Positions 31,060 through 40,554 of a stretch of DNA of 64,000 nucleotides are shown here, piece after piece. The stretch lies in assembly GCF_022512515.1 (NCBI RefSeq), contig NZ_JAKWBK010000001.1, forward strand, positions 4,562,353 through 4,626,352. The letters are read 5' to 3'. This DNA is from Paraniabella hibiscisoli (GTDB lineage Bacteria; Bacteroidota; Bacteroidia; Chitinophagales; Chitinophagaceae). A program made the translations under genes and the position numbers. Below the pieces are notes generated by a model. That model did no database searches, was not told the origin of the DNA, and saw only the letters and a program-made list of their open reading frames with translations. Position 1 is the stretch's first letter. The number at the start of each line of letters is the position of its first letter.

Positions 31060-31187
31060 AACATCTGGTTTATAAAATTACCGGTAATATTTCCCGAATA
31101 ATCCATCTTTCATATATTTTGGTAACCAGGTAAGTTTTTGTAAGCTTTCTGTGTGTGTGCTTTAATATGCTTTACAATGTCTGTCAT
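31060..31187 (-). other. Possible broken N-terminal extension or small ORF
   Basis: From ATG 31187 the frame reads MTDIVKHIKAHTQKAYKNLPG and then shifts, with open continuation in other frames (KIYERWIIREILP) toward the DUF2384-like gene. It may be the true start of that gene with two lost bases, or an unrelated small peptide. Weak support. Confidence 0.3.
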
Positions 31188-31222
31188 CTTTGTTTTTTAA
31201 GAAGAATTGTAGTTAATGGTTT

Positions 31223-32204
31223 CTAGCAGGGAAACCACCAGTGCATAAAAGATATTTTTCCGTCCCTGAAAAATATTTTGATATGCCCGTCAGAAATCCC
31301 TTCATGATCTTCTTTTAATTGGATTACCCAGAGTTTTCCTTCCTTATCCATACCAAGCTTTCCACTTACAGCGGTTGGAAACAATTGCTTTATATCATTC
31401 ATCGTAGTATTGGCATCTATCCGGATGTTTTTGTAAGTGATAAAATTTCCGTCCCTAAACCAAAACTCATCTACAGCCACCCGGTCTTTACTGGTTTCAA
31501 AACGCGAGCCACTTTTGTACAAATACTTATCATCCGGGGCTTCGGTGTCAAAAATGGTGATGCAGGGGGCTTCATCTTTCAGCAATTGTATGCTGTCGGG
31601 CTTGCCAAATACTTTTTCAAATTCAGCCATTGTAAAAAACGTTTCAGTTTACCATTAAATCTTATATCCGATTCCAGCATCACATCTCTTTCTTCATAAC
31701 CGGTTCCGGGTTTCGCAATGGCTGCTCCGGCGTTACATAATTTATAGACATCATTCTTTTGCAAAAGGGTGGTGTCGTATCGTAAAACCAATGGCTTATC
31801 AGGATCATTGGTAATGTCTGTCAACTGCCTGGTTCCCCTGTGGAATTCTAACCAGCCTACGGCATTTTCTGTTAGCTTTTTAGTGGCCGGATCCTCCGAA
31901 ATATCACTGATCACATACAATTTAATTCTTGCTTTTTCAGCTGTAAAATATTCAAGACGGACTTTCACAAGGGTATCGCTAAAATTTTTCAAAGCAATGG
32001 CATTGCTGGATTTTACGATGGCTGACAGGAGTTGGTCGCAGGACATTTCCTGGTCATCCCCGGTAATAGTTGTTTTTGTGGTGTCGGATGTACTCGTAGC
32101 TTGTGATTGATGACCAGAAGGTCCCTGGCATGAAAGCAACACCAATGCCATAAAAAAGGCTGAAATTCTTGATAAATAATAGGAGTAATGATCCTTAACT
32201 TCAT
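31223..32204 (-). CDS. Hypothetical lipoprotein (frameshifted)
   Basis: Rebuilt from three frames. A lipoprotein signal (MKLRIITPIIYQ, then MALVLLSC) becomes continuous if one T is restored near 32155. A second missing T near 31630 joins KLKRFFTMAEFEKVFGKPDSIQLL. An alternative start at 32247 gives a longer, less signal-like N-terminus. The C-terminal half has a repeat-like structure (FEKVFGKPDSI, MNDIKQLFPTAVSG), similar to helix-beta modules of periplasmic inhibitors. Function unknown. Confidence 0.6.
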
Positions 32205-32344
32205 AGGTTCCTTTGATGGTTAATTTTATTTCTTTTGTTCGTTTCATGTTAGTGATACTTTATATTTCCACCTTTAGTTTCATTCCCAGCGTCGTGTTGA
32301 GTTAAATTGATAAAACCGGTCAATGTCATGCTGATGAATTACTT

Positions 32345-32623
32345 TCAGCTCAAAAAAAGATGATCTAAGATCTGTTCTGCAATTTCACTGTCCTCTGCGC
32401 TGCCCGTATTTTTTGCCAACAGCATTAATGCTTCATTAACCAAATATTGTTGCTCAGCTCCAGACAAATCCTGGTCCTGTTTAATCCTTACAACCAACTG
32501 CCTAATTTGTTGTTTGTTGGTTTTATTGGTTTCGTACTCTTTCTCGCTACTGGTAAACTTTGCTGTATAGAAGTTTTTGAGAATAGCCGAGATCCTGTCA
32601 AGTTCTTGTTTATACTTTTCCAT
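32345..32623 (-). CDS. Hypothetical small helical protein
   Basis: About 92 residues, almost all helical, Lys/Glu/Gln-rich (MEKYKQELDRISAILKNFYT ... QILDHLFLS). No signal and no recognised family. A GTG/ATG two codons earlier is also possible. Confidence 0.5.
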   Translation of the reverse strand: MEKYKQELDRISAILKNFYTAKFTSSEKEYETNKTNKQQIRQLVVRIKQDQDLSGAEQQYLVNEALMLLAKNTGSAEDSEIAEQILDHLFLS

Positions 32624-32788
32624 AACCAATTTTATTCAACAGCAAACGTAAATTTCGCTTTATGAATTCCTTTCGCTTCTTTTTTAGAGGTAGCACGTAC
32701 AGCGGAACATCTCAAACAGCCGGTTTTATTTACTTAACCTTAAGTATTCCCAGGTTACCGTTATAGAAATAATTTCCGTTTTCTGTAA

Positions 32789-33420
32789 TTAAATAACACG
32801 CTGATGCAGACTTAAATTTTTTCCTCCAAGTTGGTAATAAAACATTTCGTGCATGTTTCCAAACCTGCCGGTATTCGTCCATTTATGGATAATGCTTTTG
32901 TCAAACTCATCCAGTTCGTTTAATTTTTCATCCACTTTTATATCTGTAGTTTTCTCTGCAAACGCTGTGTCTGCTGGTTTTTTTGAGGTGTAATCGGGGG
33001 CTAAAAACATGACATTATTTATGATCACATCATTTTTTTCATTGATGGATACCAGCAATTTTGAATCTACAGTCTCCGAGATATAGGTTTTTCCGTTAAA
33101 TATATTTTTAAGCGCAAAGCTGTTGTTTATAACAACCTCAGGCGCCGTTTTTTCATTACTGACAGGATTTTTAGTCCCGGAGTAATTATGATGTTGCGTT
33201 TGCGTTAAATAAACCGAGTCATTTAAAAACGTGATGAAAGGGAAGAGTGAAACTGAATCTTTTTCTCGATGAAAATAACCTCTCCGTGTTCAATTAATTT
33301 TTCCAGGGTTAAAACATCAGGATGCTTGTCCTTGCTGGTACAAGATTGGAAAAGAAAGACTATTGCCCCAAGTACGACGATTAAATTTCTCATAGTTATT
33401 CTAAAAGTACAATTTTTCAT
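32789..33420 (-). CDS. Hypothetical lipoprotein (frameshifted)
   Basis: Starts at 33420 with a lipoprotein signal (LIVVLGAIVFLFQSC). A missing A in the run near 33255 breaks it after HGEVIFIEKK; repaired, it continues DSVSLFPFITFLNDSVYLTQTQHH to the stop at 32789, giving about 210 residues. No family recognised. One of three neighbouring small lipoprotein or hypothetical genes on this strand. Confidence 0.6.
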
Positions 33421-33552
33421 ATCCCGAATAGGGAACGTTTTTTACTACACAACTAAACTGCAAGATTAGGAATAAAGGTTTAATGCGGTATTTTATAGAT
33501 AGGTACTATTATTGGCTCTTCTTTATTTATTCTTTTATTTCTGTTTTTCCAT

Positions 33553-34176
33553 TTATTGGGCATATCTGTTTTTATAGATATCCGCAATTATTATAGGTTC
33601 ATTTCTTTTTACGTTTTGCCCGTCGTTCTGCGTAAATTCAATAGAAGTATTATCCGAGATGTATTTATGATTTTCAAATTTTGCGGGAAAATCAAAACCT
33701 GTGATACAATTTATATCCAAATCGTTTTTCTTGCTATCCATTAGTTCTTTAGTGATTTTTTTGAATTCCTGGACAAGGTAACATGCAAACATATCGTACA
33801 CAATTTTGGCATAATCTACAGGCGAGATATTTTCATTGAATAGGGTTGAATTACAAGCTATCTGAATATCCTTATATTCCTTCCTGTTATATTTTGCTAT
33901 ACTAAATTTTGAATTATCTGATTGATAAGGGTTTTCCTGGTGAAATTTGTGTATTTCAGGGTTATAAATACCAAAAGCCAAACAAAAATGATGCTTTCCT
34001 TTTTGTAAAACCCGGTTCGGCTGCAGTATCCCGGCATCTATAAATTGAAACACATATTCACTAACCCGGTAATCGATTCGGGGCCTTTTGAACAACAGCT
34101 CAATATCCGGCTCAATGGATAGCGGTTTGTTAAAATCCCAAAGCCTGGAAATGGTAATTTCTCTTGTGTTTGTCAT
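33553..34176 (-). CDS. Hypothetical A+T-rich protein
   Basis: 207 residues, no signal peptide, rich in Asn, Lys and Ile, starting MTNTREITISRLWDFNKPLS. The base composition is lower in G+C than the neighbours, which suggests recent transfer. No motif recognised. The size and isolation resemble immunity or cargo genes, but that is a guess. Confidence 0.55.
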   Translation of the reverse strand: MTNTREITISRLWDFNKPLSIEPDIELLFKRPRIDYRVSEYVFQFIDAGILQPNRVLQKGKHHFCLAFGIYNPEIHKFHQENPYQSDNSKFSIAKYNRKEYKDIQIACNSTLFNENISPVDYAKIVYDMFACYLVQEFKKITKELMDSKKNDLDINCITGFDFPAKFENHKYISDNTSIEFTQNDGQNVKRNEPIIIADIYKNRYAQ

Positions 34177-34684
34177 TAATATTATATATGTTAGTTATTA
34201 AAATAATTCCTCTTGCCATCTTCATTTGCATAGGTTTTATATGTGTACTCATTTTTTCAAACTCTTTTAAACAGCAATTGAACGAGAAAGGCTTTTGAGT
34301 ATCGAATATAAAAAATAGTTTGTAGGAGTCGAGATATATGGCGCCAAAATGTTAGCCACAGATGCACCGATGATACACAAAATGCCTGCAATAGCGACGC
34401 AGTTCTTATTAGCCACGAATACACGGATGATTGCATTAAGAGTAGGCGCAACTCTTATTACACGGACTATGCCCCAACCAGGAGAATTTTATGTACTTAC
34501 TTTAACAAATAAAAAGTTTCTACCCTCCGCTGCCACAGACAGGCGTAGCTCAAAACTGTCTCCCTTTTCTGTGCCTGTCCGACTGGCTCATCCAGGCGGC
34601 ATCCGTGGCAATTTCATTAATGTGCAGTCACAGCGTTGCAGAAAAGGTTGGCCACTGATGCGCGAATGATTAAGCCTTTACGCC

Positions 34685-34709
34685 TTCGCCGGTGTTTTTC
34701 ACCAACGAA
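34685..34709. repeat. 25-nt hairpin repeat, imperfect copy
   Basis: TTCGCCGGTG, loop TTTTT, CACCAACGAA; two mismatches in the stem compared with the perfect copies at 39.2 kb. Confidence 0.6.
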
Positions 34710-34828
34710 TTGTTGAGGCGCACAGCATTTATTGTACCAGGCCTGGTGATGCGAAACGTTAACAGGGGCTCAAAGGTTAGCCACGGATGCACCGATGGTT
34801 ATATCTTTAGCAAGCGAGTTTCCACGCC

Positions 34829-34853
34829 TTCGCCGGTGTTTTTCGCCAACGAA
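34829..34853. repeat. 25-nt hairpin repeat, imperfect copy
   Basis: TTCGCCGGTG, loop TTTTT, CGCCAACGAA; a compensatory-looking change (A to G) improves pairing with the variant left arm, as expected if the hairpin is under selection or gene conversion. Confidence 0.6.
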
Positions 34854-34957
34854 TGATCAGGCTATTGCGACTTTTATTTGCCTCTACCGGTGTTGTTGCT
34901 ATCTTAAATAACTAATATCTTTAAAGACAATTTTATTAGCATACTATAAATAAACCT

Positions 34958-35661
34958 ATGTATTCAACCATAAACAGGAAGAGCGTCGCACTGAAGGGCG
35001 CCGTTGTTTTTTTAGCCATGCTATTTTTGTCTTTCGTATCAGGCGCCCAGCCAGTGCCCAAGCGGGTAAAGTATTACCAGGTAGATCATGGGTTTCCTTT
35101 TGGATACGATCATCTTTCGCTTAGTTCAGATCATTATTATTTCTTTACAGCATCTACCGAAAGTGGTTGTGTGATGGCCAAGGGCACCTGGACGATCAAA
35201 GGTGATCAATTGTACATGAAAGGTATTGATAGCTCTACCGTAAACCTGCAGCCGAGGGTTGAGCTGATAAAAGGCGATACCACCGAATGGGTAACTATAA
35301 AAGCGTATGATTATTTTGGCAAACCCTTTCGCGCACTTACGCTACGGCCTGTAAGAAGGGGTGAGGAGCAACTGAGTGAATTTGACTGGCCGGGTCCTGA
35401 TTCGCTCCACACTATCCGCCTTTCAAAAAAGAATTCTCCCGATTCTGCCTGGCCTACCAGGCTAATGGTTCGTTGGATTCGATACCTTTCTATGAGTTAG
35501 ACGATGTAGAGCAGATTACTTTTTATATCAGCTGGCCCGAAGCAGGCGCTTTAGACCGGTCTACCCGGATTATTACTTTTAAAGACGGTTCATTTACTAT
35601 AAAGAAGGACGGGCTTTATGAGAAAATGAAGAAAGTGTACACCCTAAAACAAGCGCCCTAA
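34958..35661 (+). CDS. Hypothetical secreted protein (frameshifted)
   Basis: Signal peptide (AVVFLAMLFLSFVSGAQ) then a beta-rich domain (YFFTASTESGCVMAKGTWTIKGDQLYMKG) resembling lipocalin-like 'gauge' domains of small Bacteroidota proteins. One break near 35465 separates the C-terminal part (SIPFYELDDVEQITFYISWPEAG). About 234 residues when joined. Function unknown. Confidence 0.6.
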
Positions 35662-35667
35662 ATACCA

Positions 35668-36294
35668 ATGCCCATGAAAATTGTTATGAATAAAAAGGCG
35701 TTGTTAGCCGTGTTTATCGGATGGTTGTTTTTTACCGTGCTAATATACTACCTGGCCGATTATTTTATTGAAGCCCTTGTTTGGCTGGGTCTTTCCCTTT
35801 CTTTGTTTGTAATCCTTATTATACAGGTACTGAAACTCATACGTGAACGTAAGACTTTAACCGGTCTCAGGATAGCGAAGGTTATTGTTTTTTCGGTGAT
35901 GTTCTATTGTACATTTTGCAGCTGGATCACCCATAAATGGATCGACCGGCTGAATTTTGCCGTTTTGTATAATAAAAGAATGGCCATTATTGAGCAGGTA
36001 AAAAGCGGGCGGTTAAAGCCTAACGCCAGCTGGAACAGTTCGCTTTGCCAGTTGCCTTTTCAATGGCCGGTAGTATCGCACAGTGGTAACGATATTGTTA
36101 TTGGCAGAAATAAAAACACGCAGGCGCTGAGCGTTAGTTTTTATACCTACCGCAATTTTTTTGATGCGCCTTCCACCAGTTTAACGTATACAGAAGACAC
36201 TGCAGTTGTAGCATCTATAGAAAACAAGATCCGGCAATATCCCGATCGTAACCAAAGGATCAGGGAAGGATGGTACAGGGTAACGGAGGAGTAA
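35668..36294 (+). CDS. Hypothetical membrane protein
   Basis: 208 residues with three or four membrane helices (LLAVFIGWLFFTVLIYYLA, ALVWLGLSLSLFVILIIQVL, IVFSVMFYCTFCSW) and a C-terminal extracytoplasmic domain. It starts 6 bp after the preceding secreted-protein gene, so the pair is an operon. Family unknown. Confidence 0.6.
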   Translation: MPMKIVMNKKALLAVFIGWLFFTVLIYYLADYFIEALVWLGLSLSLFVILIIQVLKLIRERKTLTGLRIAKVIVFSVMFYCTFCSWITHKWIDRLNFAVLYNKRMAIIEQVKSGRLKPNASWNSSLCQLPFQWPVVSHSGNDIVIGRNKNTQALSVSFYTYRNFFDAPSTSLTYTEDTAVVASIENKIRQYPDRNQRIREGWYRVTEE

Positions 36295-36690
36295 ATGGTT
36301 TGGGTATTTGTTAGTGAATTAAGATCTCTTTTGTCTGTGCCTGTCCGGCTGGGGTCATCCAGGCGGAATCCGTGAACAATAAATTTTATGAACAATAAGA
36401 GTAACGCGAGGCCGAAACGTTCAAAGCCGGCACCCGTTATTTCTGCTCACTACCAGCTAACTTTTTGTAATTTTTTTGGTGTAACTGATTAAATATATAA
36501 TTTAGTACTAATGCTTTAAATGAGCGATACTAATCTGAACTTGCCGGAATTGAACTTCATTTACAGCTAACCCATAATTATAGCTCCCTTTATTAAATGA
36601 ACAGATAGAACTGCATGACCACTGTATAGGACTATTGGACTTGTTGGTATCGCTAACCGTCATTAAGAAGGCAAATAAAAAATAAAAGCC
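36295..36690. repeat. Upstream copy of a direct repeat flanking the YhcG nuclease gene
   Basis: About 400 bp without a gene. From about 36335 to 36565 it resembles the stretch 37925-38145 downstream: a 'CTGTGCCTGTCC' word, 'CTGCTCACTA', then a 39-bp block identical in both (36486-36524 and 38065-38103), then 'CATTTACAGCTAACC'. Confidence 0.65.
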
Positions 36691-37696
36691 ATGAAAATCA
36701 ACAGCAACATCCTGTCACAAATACGCATCATCATATAATGATGCACAGCTAAAAGCTGCACGTAGTGTTGACTTTGAACGTGTGTTAATGTACTGGCAGA
36801 TCGGGAAAGTAATATTTGAAGAAGAGCAGCAAGGCGAAGACCGCGCTATCTACGGAACTTTTCTGATTAAATCTATATCTGAAGCATTTCAACCGCAGTT
36901 TGGAAGCGGGTTTTCAGTAAGACAATTGGAAATGAACCGGCAATTTTATCGTATGTTTCCAATTACGAACGCACTGCGTTCGCAATTTAGCTGGACACAT
37001 TATAGAACACTTATACGGATCGACAATGAAGATAAACGAACATTTTACATAGCAGAAGCAGAAAAGGGAAAATGGACGGCCCGGCAATTAGAACGGCAGA
37101 TAAACAGCCAGCTGTTTGAGCGGCTTTTACTAAGTAACGATATAGCATCTGTTTTGGCGGTAGCCCGAAACGAGAAGCAGCCGGCTGATGCCAAAGAAAT
37201 TATTAAAGACCCCATGGTGTTGGAGTTTTTAGGACTGAAAAGAGAGGCTTCTTATTACGAAAAAGACCTGGAAGGAGCGATTATTACGCACCTGCAGGAT
37301 TTTATTTTAGAACTGGGCAATGGCTTTGCGTTTATAGCCCGACAGAAAAGATTACAGATTGAAGGCGATGAATATTTTGTAGACCTGGTATTTTACAACC
37401 GGCTGCTACAGTGTTTTGTGGTGATCGAAATTAAAACCCAGAAGCTCACGCACCAGGACCTGGGTCAGCTGCAGATGTACGTGAATTACCATGACCGTTA
37501 TGAAAAACAGGAATTTGAAAATCCTACTATTGGTATATTACTTTGTGCCGACAAAAACGATGCAATGGTGAAAATTACACTACCCGAAACTAACAAAACA
37601 ATTATAACCAGTAAGTATCAGTTGTATTTGCCCACGGAGCAACAGTTATTAGATGAAGTGAGAAAAGAGATAGAAAAAACGGAGGCTTCTGAATAG
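36691..37696 (+). CDS. YhcG/DUF1016-family PDDEXK nuclease (frameshifted near start)
   Basis: The gene likely begins at ATG 36691 (MKINSNILSQIR), with a small indel near 36733 before KAARSVDFERVLMYWQIGKV. The N-terminal DUF1016 domain is seen in MYWQIGKVIFEEEQQG and YGTFLIKSISEAFQPQFGSGFSVRQLEMNRQFY. The C-terminal PD-(D/E)xK-type nuclease core is in GDEYFVDLVFYNRLLQCFVVIEIKTQKL (Asp ... Glu-x-Lys) followed by LGQLQMYVNYHDR. Such proteins are linked to nucleic-acid processing and to restriction or defence islands, though the role is unproven. It lies alone between two copies of a direct repeat, which suggests insertion or segmental duplication. Confidence 0.85.
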
Positions 37697-38195
37697 CAGC
37701 TGCAAAAAGCTCAACTACTAATGCACGAATGATTAAAACAGCAATTGAGCTTACCCTGATGGCAAAAGAGATCATCACTTTGTCCGTAGGACTCCCTTAG
37801 AGAGCGGAGCGTAACAGAGTCGAAAGGTCTCCCGAATGAAGGAGTATTTTGCTGTATTTGCAGGTGTCGGAATGGTGTTTTAACCCACGGTGGAAACAGG
37901 TGCGATAAGGGTATCCATTTTTTCTTTACCTGTGCCTGTCTTACAGGGGGCGGCGGGCATCTGTGGCCGATACATTTATAGGCATCAGCAGGCGGGTGTG
38001 TTTACCCTCTATCATTCCTGCTCACTATTAACTAAATTTTTATAAAAATCTTCTTTGATCTGATTGATTAAATATATAATTTAGTACTAATGCTTTAAAT
38101 GAGTGATGTTAACCTGATCTGCTGAACCTTTGAGATATCCATCATTTACAGCTAACCGTTAGTTTATCCATTTATTCATCATAAAAAACAAAAAA
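37697..38195. repeat. Downstream copy of the direct repeat, leader of the next gene
   Basis: About 500 bp without a gene. It includes the second copy (about 37925-38145) of the repeat described at 36.3-36.6 kb, with the 39-bp identical block at 38065-38103 lying about 90 bp upstream of the next start codon. The preserved position before a gene suggests a promoter or leader. Confidence 0.6.
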
Positions 38196-38687
38196 ATGAG
38201 CAACACCACCATCAACCGTGTGAATGCCACTTTAACACCCGAAGCGGTGCAAACTGTAAAAAATGCCATTGCCGGTATTCAGCAGGCCCTACCTTTTTTA
38301 GTGGGGTTAACGCCTAATGAGCGTGTAACCTTACCCAAGGTAAGCGTAAGCAACAAGGTATTTACGGAGGATGCCATAAGGGCAGCGGTTAACAATCCCG
38401 ATCTGCTTCCTCCATTTGTAAAACCGCAGGACATGCAGGCCGACCTGGACCTGTACCATGCCCTGGATGAATTGGTTTTACTGGTGCAGCAAACTGCCGA
38501 AAAATTGTCTGACACGCAGTTGCTTGCCGGCAGTGAGGCTTATACCAGCGCTTTAACCATTTACAAAATTTTTGGTGCAGCAGCTACCAGCGGTATTGCC
38601 GGTAGCAAAACCCTGCACGATCAGCTAAAGCAACGTTTTGCTGGCATGGGGCCTGCTGCGGCCGAACCGGTTGCCCCTGAAGCCTGA
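38196..38687 (+). CDS. Hypothetical Ala-rich helical protein
   Basis: 163 residues, MSNTTINRVNATLTPEAVQTV, all helical, no signal peptide or membrane segment, with a C-terminal AAAEPVAPEA tail. No family name recognised. It has its own leader (the direct-repeat copy) and its own terminator, so it is a monocistronic gene. The same leader upstream of the YhcG gene suggests that another copy of this gene was once there. Confidence 0.6.
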   Translation: MSNTTINRVNATLTPEAVQTVKNAIAGIQQALPFLVGLTPNERVTLPKVSVSNKVFTEDAIRAAVNNPDLLPPFVKPQDMQADLDLYHALDELVLLVQQTAEKLSDTQLLAGSEAYTSALTIYKIFGAAATSGIAGSKTLHDQLKQRFAGMGPAAAEPVAPEA

Positions 38688-38749
38688 TTTTTATTGGCGG
38701 ATGGGTAAATCGCCGGCAAATGCTTTCTACTTTAAGCACTTTTACCCGT

Positions 38750-38776
38750 AAAAAGCTCCGTTCGCGGGGCTTTTTT
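38750..38776 (+). terminator. Rho-independent terminator
   Basis: AAAAAGCTCC / GGGGCTTTTTT hairpin with a short loop, followed by a T run, 60 bp after the stop of the preceding gene. Confidence 0.8.
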
Positions 38777-39220
38777 GCGTGCGGGGTACCCCGGGGGTGG
38801 GTGGGCTCAGCTAAAAGGGGAGTGAGGTTAGCCTTAGCGGGAGTTGGTCCAGCCCTGGTGTGAGTTCACTCAACGGCAGGCAGAGTGAACTCATAGCCTA
38901 TACGAGTTGTTTCGGTGGTTTTGCGAGTTGTTGAAGCTTTTGCCTCCCCCAATTGATGCCGGGAGGTGGGGGTACCCACTTGTGGATATTGAAAGGGGAG
39001 CTTTTGCCTTCAACGTTGCGGTATAAAGCTTCGCGCGCGAAGCTTTTGTCCCCTAACTCGGTTGGCAACCCCAACAACTCAGCTCCACACCGCGCGAACT
39101 CGCAAAACGATCGGGACAACTCGCAAAAAGGGTGGGGGAAGAGGGAAAAGTTGACAATTGACAGTGGTCAGTAGATAGTTTGATGCTGGAATTGGGTAAT
39201 CAATTTTCTTTATGCTTGTC
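38777..39220. repeat. Palindrome-rich non-coding island
   Basis: About 440 bp with no credible gene on either strand. Nested inverted repeats: TGAGTTCACTC (38861-38871) with GAGTGAACTCA (38883-38893); a 27-bp imperfect pair CGAGTTGTTTCGG... (38903-38929) with its complement at 39097-39123; and in the middle a perfect 22-bp palindrome AAAGCTTCGCG/CGCGAAGCTTT (39025-39046). The symmetry suggests a foldable single-stranded DNA or RNA element or a MITE relic. Confidence 0.6.
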
Positions 39221-39288
39221 TTCGTTGGTGTTTTTCACCAACGAATTGTTGTGCGCTCGTGCCTTCGTTGGTGTTTTTCACCAACGAA
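39221..39288. repeat. Two perfect 25-nt hairpin repeats
   Basis: TTCGTTGGTG-TTTTT-CACCAACGAA occurs at 39221-39245 and again at 39264-39288. Ten-base perfect stems with a T5 loop. Imperfect copies lie at 34.7 and 34.8 kb. Could act as terminators of the converging minus-strand gene, but they look more like a dispersed REP family. Confidence 0.75.
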
Positions 39289-39300
39289 CCTTTACATGGA

Positions 39301-39696
39301 TTAATTATCCAGCAGCATTTGTTGCTTCAATTCATCCGGAATATTAGTCCAGATTGTACGCCCTGTTAGTTCTAAATGGCAGTGGTATTTTCGTTTGCAT
39401 TGTTTGATGATATACCTAAACCAGCCCAATTGTGGCCAGGGGCCGGGTTTTGGAATATATAGCCATTGGTTAACGGCATCCCAGTGTATAAGGGGGTCGG
39501 CGGAATGAATTTGTTCAAAGGACATCTGATCGGGGCGTATAAAAAGTTGCCCCTGCGCATTAATGCCAATTTCTGCTATTTGAATAAACCGGATACTTCC
39601 GGGGTTGGCTTTTAGCCGTTGGAAAATGCGGTAGCCAGGATAGGAACGTAGCTTCAGATGTCTCCGTTTGTAATAATAGTTCCAATAGTTCGTCAT
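39301..39696 (-). CDS. Hypothetical protein
   Basis: 131 residues, rich in Trp, Tyr and basic residues (MTNYWNYYYKRRHLKLRSYP), no signal peptide. It follows the next upstream gene by about 40 bp in the same frame, so the two probably form a bicistronic unit. The family is not recognised. Confidence 0.55.
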   Translation of the reverse strand: MTNYWNYYYKRRHLKLRSYPGYRIFQRLKANPGSIRFIQIAEIGINAQGQLFIRPDQMSFEQIHSADPLIHWDAVNQWLYIPKPGPWPQLGWFRYIIKQCKRKYHCHLELTGRTIWTNIPDELKQQMLLDN

Positions 39697-39738
39697 CCGG
39701 TTTTCCGTTTGCTGGTAATACCGCGGATTTTCTTTGCC

Positions 39739-40218
39739 TTATTGCTGAAAATTGTCCAGCAATTGGTCATTCAGCTGGTGGTAAATCACCTCCATGATCT
39801 CGGGTATATACTCGCCTAATAGCTGAAATACAAATGGTGTAATCCAGTATTCATAACGAAGCCCTAATTGTTCCAGATGTTGCTGCCTTATAAATCCGTT
39901 GTGATGTTTGAGGTAGATGCAATGCAGTATGAGTTGTTGAACCTTGGTAAGCGAAACCAGTTGCTCCTGATTGGGCTCGTTGAAATATACGCGGCAGGGA
40001 ATGCTAAGCATTTCGCCCGCAAGCTGGATCGTATGTGTATCCTTATGGATGAGCGAAGGAACTTCATATACCTGTCCGTAACCATCTTTTACTTTTTTCT
40101 GGCTAAAAGGAAGAATGGCCAGCACAGCATTTACCTCCGGCTCCAGCATTTTGGGAAAAGCTCCGCGCAGCTGTTGTTTTTGTTTTTTATAAGGATCGGG
40201 TAGGAGTCGGTTAAGCAT
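39739..40218 (-). CDS. Hypothetical protein, partner of downstream gene
   Basis: 159 residues (MLNRLLPDPYKKQKQQLRGA ... NDQLLDNFQQ). It contains a helical C-terminal half with LTKVQQLILHCIYLKHHNGFIRQQHLEQLG, which could be a winged-helix-like segment. No firm family. It is transcribed with the following gene. Confidence 0.55.
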   Translation of the reverse strand: MLNRLLPDPYKKQKQQLRGAFPKMLEPEVNAVLAILPFSQKKVKDGYGQVYEVPSLIHKDTHTIQLAGEMLSIPCRVYFNEPNQEQLVSLTKVQQLILHCIYLKHHNGFIRQQHLEQLGLRYEYWITPFVFQLLGEYIPEIMEVIYHQLNDQLLDNFQQ

Positions 40219-40242
40219 GAGTAAATATAATTCTATATCTGC

Positions 40243-40419
40243 TTACCGGCTCTTTGTTTCGTTGCTATTTGCTCTTTTTTGATCGCCGGGTTTGTGTTCA
40301 TGGGGTTTTAAGCCGGGGTGCTTAGGTTTGTTTTCCGGGTTTACTCTTCTTCTTTTATCCGGTGTGCCGTTGTCTTTTTTAGGCTTAGGTCCGGGTTTAA
40401 TGGCAACAATACTTTTCAT
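40243..40419 (-). CDS. Small basic Pro/Lys-rich protein (58 aa)
   Basis: MKSIVAIKPGPKPKKDNGTP continuing to KSR stop; 58 residues, strongly basic and low in hydrophobic residues, with repeated KPG/KPK. The codon use is regular and the frame clean, and it lies 24 bp upstream of the two-gene unit on the same strand, so it may be the first gene of that operon. Such peptides are often disordered nucleic-acid binders; role unknown. Confidence 0.5.
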   Translation of the reverse strand: MKSIVAIKPGPKPKKDNGTPDKRRRVNPENKPKHPGLKPHEHKPGDQKRANSNETKSR

Positions 40420-40554
40420 AATAGATGTTTTAAATTTTAAGATTCATTCATTACGAATTTAAGGGCGGTGCTTATAGTATTCTTACGGTTTCCCGTACTA
40501 TTGATTTGTTTGAGTTTGATAGGTTTGCTTGAATATTAAAACAAACCACGCATT

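Larger units (their letters stand above)
34177..34957. repeat. Non-coding region with dispersed short repeats and hairpins
   Basis: About 780 bp without a credible gene. It holds at least four degenerate copies of a 'TTAGCCAC-GATGCACCGATG' word (near 34351, 34408, 34648 and 34773), a 'CTGTGCCTGTCC...CATCCAGGCGG' word (near 34572; also at 36.3 and 37.9 kb) and two hairpins of the TTCGCCGGTG-TTTTT-C(A/G)CCAACGAA type. It looks like a collecting site of intergenic repeats. Confidence 0.6.

Noticed and set aside
37780..37870. tRNA-like or small RNA gene near the GAGAGCGGAGCGTAACAGAG text
   Set aside because: No cloverleaf could be formed; it resembles a common intergenic repeat.
38898..39174. 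Two opposing open frames of about 73 codons
   Set aside because: They overlap each other within the palindromic island and have no start context or protein-like composition.
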